A DNA stretch of 64,000 bases, taken from Bilabrum cf. latius. Taxonomy: Eukaryota; Bigyra: Bicosoecida; Bigyra; Bicosoecida. How positions within the stretch are numbered: the first letter of the stretch is position 1; the number at the start of each line of letters is the position of its first letter. Under the pieces are notes generated by a model. The model had not been told where the DNA came from. It did not search any database and worked only from the letters and a program-made list of their open reading frames with translations. The stretch lies in NCBI GenBank assembly GCA_965178125.1, contig OZ237744.1:372001-436000 (forward strand), written 5' to 3'. Of this stretch, positions 58,701 through 64,000 are shown in pieces. The translations under genes were made by a program, and so were the position numbers.

Positions 58701-61700
58701 TTGCTGGACGAGGGCACGCACCCTGCCTCTACTGATGACTTTGTGGCCGCGGCGAAGGATGACTGGGTCATGATGTACTACGCACTGCTGCGGCACGCGA
58801 GCTTGTGCAGGCGGAAGGATGGTCTGCAGAGCCTGAGGCTGTCCATGACTGCAAGCAAGCCGGGAGATAGCAGCAGCGCCGGATCCACCTCTGAGATTGT
58901 ACCGGTGGAGGTGGAAGAGGCCCTCGATCGCTTGGCTGCTGAACAGTTTTTGACAGCCCTGACAAAGACTCGCAAAGGCACGATCAAGCAGCTGTTTGAG
59001 GTAGTGGATGTGGACGGCGACGGATACATCGAGGTGAAGGAGTTCCGACTGCTCGTGTCTGCCATTGGGCTCGGTCTCAAGCAGCAGCAGATCGAAAGGG
59101 TTATGCGCAGCCTTGACAAGAACCTCGATGGAAAAGTTTCGTTCGCTGAGTTTGCGGGTGCATTCAGGGAGAGACAGTAGGGCACGATGGTCGTCGATAT
59201 GGAGACTGTAATCGAGTTGGTGATGCAAGCGCACGAGCGCTGCATGCGGCGCGTCGAGTACAGTTGGAGGCAAGTATTCGACGACATCGATGATGGTCCT
59301 CCAAGCCTGGGATCGCGATCTATGTCGCAGGACCAGCTCCTGGAGCTCTTGCACCGAGTGGGTGTCCTGCTAGATCCGGCGCAGGTTGCTTTGCTCTTCA
59401 AGGAGGCCAAGGAGTGGACAGGCATGCCGGAGCATGCGAGCCGAACTAGGGAAGGTTTCAGGTCCAGCAAGAAGAGCAGAAGGTCATCGTCACGAAGCAG
59501 GGGAAGAGCACCCAGCAAGACTGATAGGTCTGGAGCAGGAAACGATCCTACCGACGATGATTTTGGGAGATGGGCAGACGAAGGCAGGGGCAGGTCAAGG
59601 TCTGTAGAACGTGGCAAAGGAGGGTCTCCTCGTACACTGCATTCTAGCAAGAAGTCGTCAGAGGGCAGCAGGCGGAGGAGCTTGCATACCGCTAAGACCT
59701 CCATCAACTTGCGTTCGATCAGAGAGGGGCACGCATCGGCAAGTGCTCGAGTCAGGCGGGGCTCAAGCAGAAACCTCAAGAAGCTTAGCCACGGACGCAA
59801 GAATTTCAACGAGTCAGAGAGTGATAGCGGCTCTGAGGGTGGATTCCGAACCATGGATATCGTGCGCGAGGACTTGCGATCGAGAATACACGTCGTGGCT
59901 GCAATGGCGAAAAGCAAAGCCAAGACTGGTCGCGCGCCGGACGGCTCGCCAAAGACCGATAGCTCGGCTGGCTCTGCCAAACCGCAGCCACCCAAGTCTG
60001 TCGGAGCGACCTCTACTCTCTCCAACGCAATCAGTTTGCAGACCAAGCCAAAGCTAGATGAGAGCGGTGACCCCAGGCCTCTCCACCAGGTACCGAGGGT
60101 GACTTTTCGGCAGATCATTGCTGCGTCTAGGCAGTACAACCTGACGGCGCCGCCCACGCCGCTAGCCTGTCACTATACCCTCTTCAATGCGCACACGAGG
60201 CGACTTGTACGGTACGGAACCGAGAGGGACGCGATCGTGCATCGCGTTCCGAACTTTCAGACCGCCAGAGATGCCACTGACATTGCCGCAGTGGGACTTG
60301 TTCCGATTGCGAAGCTGCTTGAACCCGAGACGGGAACGGGTGCACCCGCAGCTTCCGCCTCTAATGATACCTCGAGTCCCGCCAAGTTGTCGATGAGAAT
60401 CACGCGACCAGGCAGCAGCCTTGGGATAGGGTCTGCAGGAGGCGGGTCCCCTGGTCTCCGCGGTACCATCGCACGGGCAGGATCCCCGGGGCTATCCTTG
60501 TCGAAGGACAAGGCGCTTTTGCAGTCTATGATTCGCGATGGAGGCTCTGTGTCACCCACATCAGCTGGCTAGCGGTCTCGCCGAAGCAGGCTAGCAAGTG
60601 GCGCATCGAACGAAGGCAGCTAGCCAGCACAGGCAGCATCGGTTGCAGAATCAAATGCATCTCGCAGGTCCTCGAGAGCAGGCTCGGCTGCGCAGGGCGA
60701 CACAACCCGTTCCGTCGATTTGAGGGGCCCGTTGTCTCAGAGCGGGGCCCGCATGAGTCGGCCGGTATCAGCGCGTCCTGCATCGGCAACGAGGGGTGGT
60801 ATGGCCGGCAGCCCAATCAGACGACAGAGACCCACGTCTGCCGTGCATCGTCGCGAGAGCTCGCCATCTGTCACTTGGAGTAGGGAGGTGGAGGGTGCTG
60901 CCCGAAATACCAAGACACTGCCTGCCGCAGCGGATCGCATTTCTGTGACCTCAACGGCTGGTGGGAGCCAAGCCGCTGGGAGCATCACTGGCCTTCCTGC
61001 AGATTCGTCCCAACATGCCGGCATGCTTCGAGTGCAGTCAATGCAGGCTGGATCCCCGAAGCGACGGCAGGTGGGCCTTCGATCGGCTTCCAGTCGTGTG
61101 GGGCGAGATTCTCTTCCCCCCAGTAGTAAGCCGCCTCGCGGTGATCTGCTGGCTGGGCTGGTACAGGGCCACGGCTTCGAGCAGCAAGGCCATCGGGAGA
61201 CTGGGGCATCTTCGCCGCTGCGGAGGCCAATGTCGGCACGACCCGCCCATCGCGCGCACTGGCTTCATGGCAGCGGCGCATCGGAGGCGGCGTCAGAAGT
61301 AGCTCGGCGGCAAACGCAGCGGCCAAACGATGCACCCGGTGGATCTGGCAGTGAAAAGGGCAGTGTGGGTGGCTGGACAGCGGATACTCCAAGCACGCGC
61401 GGAGGCAATCGGCCCCGGAGTGCCAGTCCGCGGGGCCGAAAGAGTAGCAAGTCGTCATCCATCGCATCAGAACACATGCTTGAGCTTGACATCGACATCA
61501 GGGTATAGAGAGCGCCAGGGTCAGGGCCAGGGCCAGGGACTGGAACGACAGAAATATCGTTTCTGAGCTCGCGTGATCAGAGGGCCCCGCGAAAACCGAT
61601 GCTGCGGGATCGTGATGCAGCACCAAGAGCTCAAGCAGCAGCGGTGCGCGCCAGATCGCCTGGCCGGGCTGGTGCAAGCCACAGGCTCGACAGGCTGGGG

Positions 61701-62108
61701 CTTGGGGAGACGAGCGGCATCGGAGGCTTGATTGGGCGCTCAAAGGAGGCTGCAGGTACACCGAAGCAAGTTGAGCTGCCGGGTGGCAACGCTGCGGGGG
61801 GTCACAGAGCAGTGGATCAGCCTGTGCTAGAGGATGGGGTAGCTGTCCGGACGCAGTCTGAGGCTCGAGGACAGAGGGAGCAAGCTGAGGTGTAGGAGGC
61901 AGGCGGTGGCAGGGAGCTGTAGGAAGGCGCCGAGCACGCTCTGCGCTCCGCACGGGCCATGGCCTTTGTTGATTGGCAGCGGCGGCTTGCCCACCAAAAG
62001 GAGGTTCGATCGGTTGCTGGGTCAGGAGGGGTGCGCTCGCCCAAACCGCCGGAGCGAAAGATAGAGGATCCCTTAGAGAAGACAAGGCGGATGGCTACGC
62101 CGTACTGA
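52791..62108 (+). CDS. Giant EF-hand protein, 3,105 aa
   Basis: One intronless frame runs from ATG 52791 to TGA 62106-62108 with many TAG (e.g. 53043, 53169, 53409, 54330, 55629, 57519, 59178, 60570, 61506) and no TAA or TGA. An alternative start is ATG 52860. Two adjacent EF-hands lie near residues 2073 and 2110: DVDGDGYIEVKE and DKNLDGKVSFAE, both with canonical calcium-ligand positions. A degenerate second pair may follow (VFDDIDDGPPSLG... and ALLFKEAKEW). A coiled-coil region lies around 55146-55630, and a helical region with a Cys cluster (CVCGES...CGCGSSVHSC) at 56125-56200. The rest is Ser/Arg/Pro/Gly-rich and probably disordered. Calcium binding is well supported; the protein's role is unknown, with a cytoskeletal or basal-body scaffold one guess. 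Confidence 0.8.
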
Positions 62109-62246
62109 ATTTGAAGCAAATTGAATTTGTTTGTCTTTTGAATTGTGCTGCACATCATGATGCTCGTCACCGCAGACCGTCGCCGTGGCTTGCGCCATGA
62201 TGACGCGTAGCACTCTAGTCGCACGATAGCCAAAACATAGCCAAAA

Positions 62247-64000
62247 ATGCGGATAGCATCGACCCTGATTGCAAGTCTGAGTGCCGTGTGCGCCTTCGCT
62301 GCCTGTGGTAGCAAGCAGAGCGGGTAAGGAGAAGAGCGGGTATCATTATGCTTTCGGATCCATCCAATGTTCATACGCGCCTTGGCGTACCTAAACCAAA
62401 CACCGCGGGATTTTGCAGTCCAACAGACAATCCTATTGCTACCATGTACGGAAATACTACCTTCCCATGGACGTCGAACGTGAGAAATACCTAGCAGTCC
62501 TTTTGTATACACCCCTCCCCACCGTGCAGCCGCACCGAGAAATGTTGGCTCGGTACTCCCTCCCGAATTTGCATTGCAGATGGTCAATTTTTCGTGCGTT
62601 TATAACATCAAGGACTACCAGGACGCCAACGATTAGTCGGATGACAGCGCCATTGCAAAAGCACTCAGCGACGCCTCCAAGAACTCGGGTGGTGGCGTTG
62701 TCTACCTTCCAGCCGGCAAGTACGAAGTATCTGACAACATTATGATGCCATCTAATGTAGTGGTAAGTTTGCATCGAAGTGTTGGCAACGGATACGCGTG
62801 GATTCCTAGCTGTCACAGCTATTGGTTTACGCATCGGCATTGACGGCAGAAACGGCACGTAAGGCTTTCTTTGATCATAACGTTTTGTTATCACCTGATG
62901 CAGATTCGAGGAGAGCCGACTTCAGACCCAGCGAAGCACGGGACCAGTCCTGGCAAGCTGGATCCGAAGGCTACGATCGCTTGCCCAGACAGGAAGCACC
63001 TCGGCTTCTTGAACGCGGATCCCGGGGCCAAGAACATCGGGATCGTAAATCTGAACCTCGATGGGTGTGCCATCATGCTCTGGCCAGGCCTCAAATCGAG
63101 CGCGAAGCCCACACAGCTCAAGGACTACTGGTACGAGGCGACAGACGTGGAAGGCCTCGGCTCCAACAAGGTCGTGCTCGGCAACAAGGTCTCGAACGTG
63201 GTGTTCGGGTATCCCGATCCGGACACGACATCAGGCAACCAATGGCCGTGGCGATTCAGCACCGCCATCGCCGTGTACACGCAGCTCAACTCGCTCGTCG
63301 CCAACAACCTGGTGCCGGAGGCGAGCAGTAGCGCCAAGGTCACCGTCTCGTTCAGCGGCACCGAGTTCAAGAACATCGAGTTCCCGTATGATAACAGGTA
63401 CGGCATTGATGCCGGAAGACGTGAGGGGAGACGGAGTTGCTGACCTGTCGAATTGATTCGCGCGGCCCGAAGGATACTCCGCTTGCTCGAGTCACGGTCG
63501 CTGCCTGCTGCCAACCGGCTCTCCTTTCTACCTCGCCATCATGTATTTTCCGGCGCAGTGCTGCTCGGTGGGGCCATCGGCCACTACGAGGTGAGCCATG
63601 TATGGAGGATAGCCTCCACGGTCCAATCAGTCTCTGCAATAGGCTGATTGCATGGGCCCTCGTAGCGAGCAACTGCCAGTGTGATTGTTCCCATCACTAT
63701 GCATCATTTTGAATTGTTCTCACCCTTCGCTCCGCATTTATTCCGTTGCTGATCCTGCAGGGCACCAAGTGCAAAAAGGTCTCCTCGAACGCGAACCTGA
63801 CGCCTGACTGCGCCAAGTGGTTCTTCCCCATCGGCGTGTCTGTCCGCGACAACTTCGTGTACATGAATGGGCGCGTGGGCATCCAGTGGGCGGGCGGCTG
63901 CGCCTCAAAGTTGGAGGGTGGAGAGCAGCCCGGCTGCGGTACGCAGGTCTACAACAACCACGTCGAAGTAAAGAAGGACAGCATGTGCTACTCTGTTGAC
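62247..64000 (+). CDS. Secreted pectate-lyase/GH55-like beta-helix protein, 3' end outside window
   Basis: Six exons are inferred: 62247-62323, 62419-62479, 62580-62762, 62904-63420, 63559-63590 and 63761-64000+. Donors are gta/gtgag-like, acceptors tgcag/cgcag, and all phases match. Exon 1 encodes a signal peptide (MRIASTLIASLSAVCAFAAC). The joined product reads VYNIKDYQDAND-Q-SDDSAIAKAL...GGGVVYLPAGKYEV...MMPSNVV-IRGEP. This is the N-terminal signature of the pectate-lyase superfamily domain also found in GH55 glucanases. The TAG at 62634 encodes the Gln in DAND-Q-SDDS. Later exons carry NADPGAKNIGIVNLNLDG and paired cysteines, as in an extracellular beta-helix. It would cut or bind polysaccharide outside the cell; the substrate is not determinable. 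The 32-bp exon 5 is the least certain. Confidence 0.8.

Noticed and set aside
1-64000. Interpretation of the TAG-interrupted frames as pseudogenes or sequencing errors
   Set aside because: Interruptions are exclusively TAG, never TAA or TGA, and family motifs continue in the same frame after each one; random decay would use all three stops and add frameshifts.
1-64000. UAG read as leucine (as reported for some Rhizaria) or as a stop bypassed by readthrough
   Set aside because: Tested conserved positions are polar or basic rather than hydrophobic, many TAGs lie in coiled coils or Gln/Ser-rich tracts, and their density is far too high for occasional readthrough. The test is limited to a handful of aligned sites.
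1-64000. tRNA and rRNA genes
   Set aside because: No convincing A/B box pairs, cloverleafs or rRNA-like conserved stretches were found by eye on either strand.

Overview
The window is about 64 kb of nuclear DNA from a unicellular eukaryote that could not be identified. The evidence for a eukaryote is direct. GT...GCAG introns of about 85-140 bp join exons in the correct phase within recognisable families. The gene set includes a B-type cyclin, an actin-related protein, a histone deacetylase, a mitochondrial calcium uniporter, and IQUB, a ciliary/flagellar protein that implies the organism makes a flagellum. DNA is moderately GC-rich and very compact: the proposed genes cover roughly 54 kb, some are 40 bp apart, and several open frames are extremely long.

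The key to reading the window is that TAG is not a stop. Under the standard code almost every gene looks shattered by in-frame TAG. Read as glutamine, the fragments join in one frame into proteins of up to about 3,290 residues, with no TAA or TGA inside. The genes then end at TGA (most) or TAA (LYR-like protein and actin-related protein). Tested positions in conserved families (UvrD-type helicase, actin-related protein, cyclin, pectate-lyase-like protein, coiled coil of the BTB protein) favour Gln.

Layout. 1-2.5 kb: 3' part of a histone deacetylase gene. 2.5-15.5 kb: a 13-kb segment bounded by a 374-bp inverted repeat, holding two convergent genes, a LYR-like 608-aa protein (+) and a 3,288-aa membrane/coiled-coil/RGG protein (-). 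15.6-17.6 kb: ARP4-like actin-related protein (-), divergent from IQUB (+, 17.8-19.4 kb), followed 40 bp later by MCU (+) and then a CobW/ZNG1 GTPase (+). 23-24.6 kb: cyclin B (-), divergent from a BTB/T1-domain protein (+). 26.9-29.9 kb: a modular SRCR-like/mucin-stalk membrane protein (+). 30.2-33.6 kb: UvrD-like helicase (+). 34.2-37.3 kb: a partial second copy of the 25-28 kb region, containing a relic of the BTB gene and a duplicated SRCR-like front end that is now joined to a 7.5-kb exon encoding a polytopic membrane protein (+, to 44.9 kb). 45.5-46.4 kb: a frameshifted EGF-like pseudogene. 46.5-52.7 kb: a 2,048-aa cyclic-nucleotide-binding-domain protein (-), sharing a 109-bp intergenic space with a divergent 3,105-aa EF-hand protein (+, to 62.1 kb). 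62.2 kb to the end: a six-exon secreted pectate-lyase/GH55-like protein, cut by the window edge.

Functionally, many products point to calcium, cyclic-nucleotide and membrane signalling (MCU, EF-hand, CNB, BTB/T1 and polytopic receptor-like proteins) beside chromatin and cell-cycle genes. No operon-like logic is evident. All protein joins assume TAG=Gln; splice sites were chosen by eye from consensus, phase and family fit.
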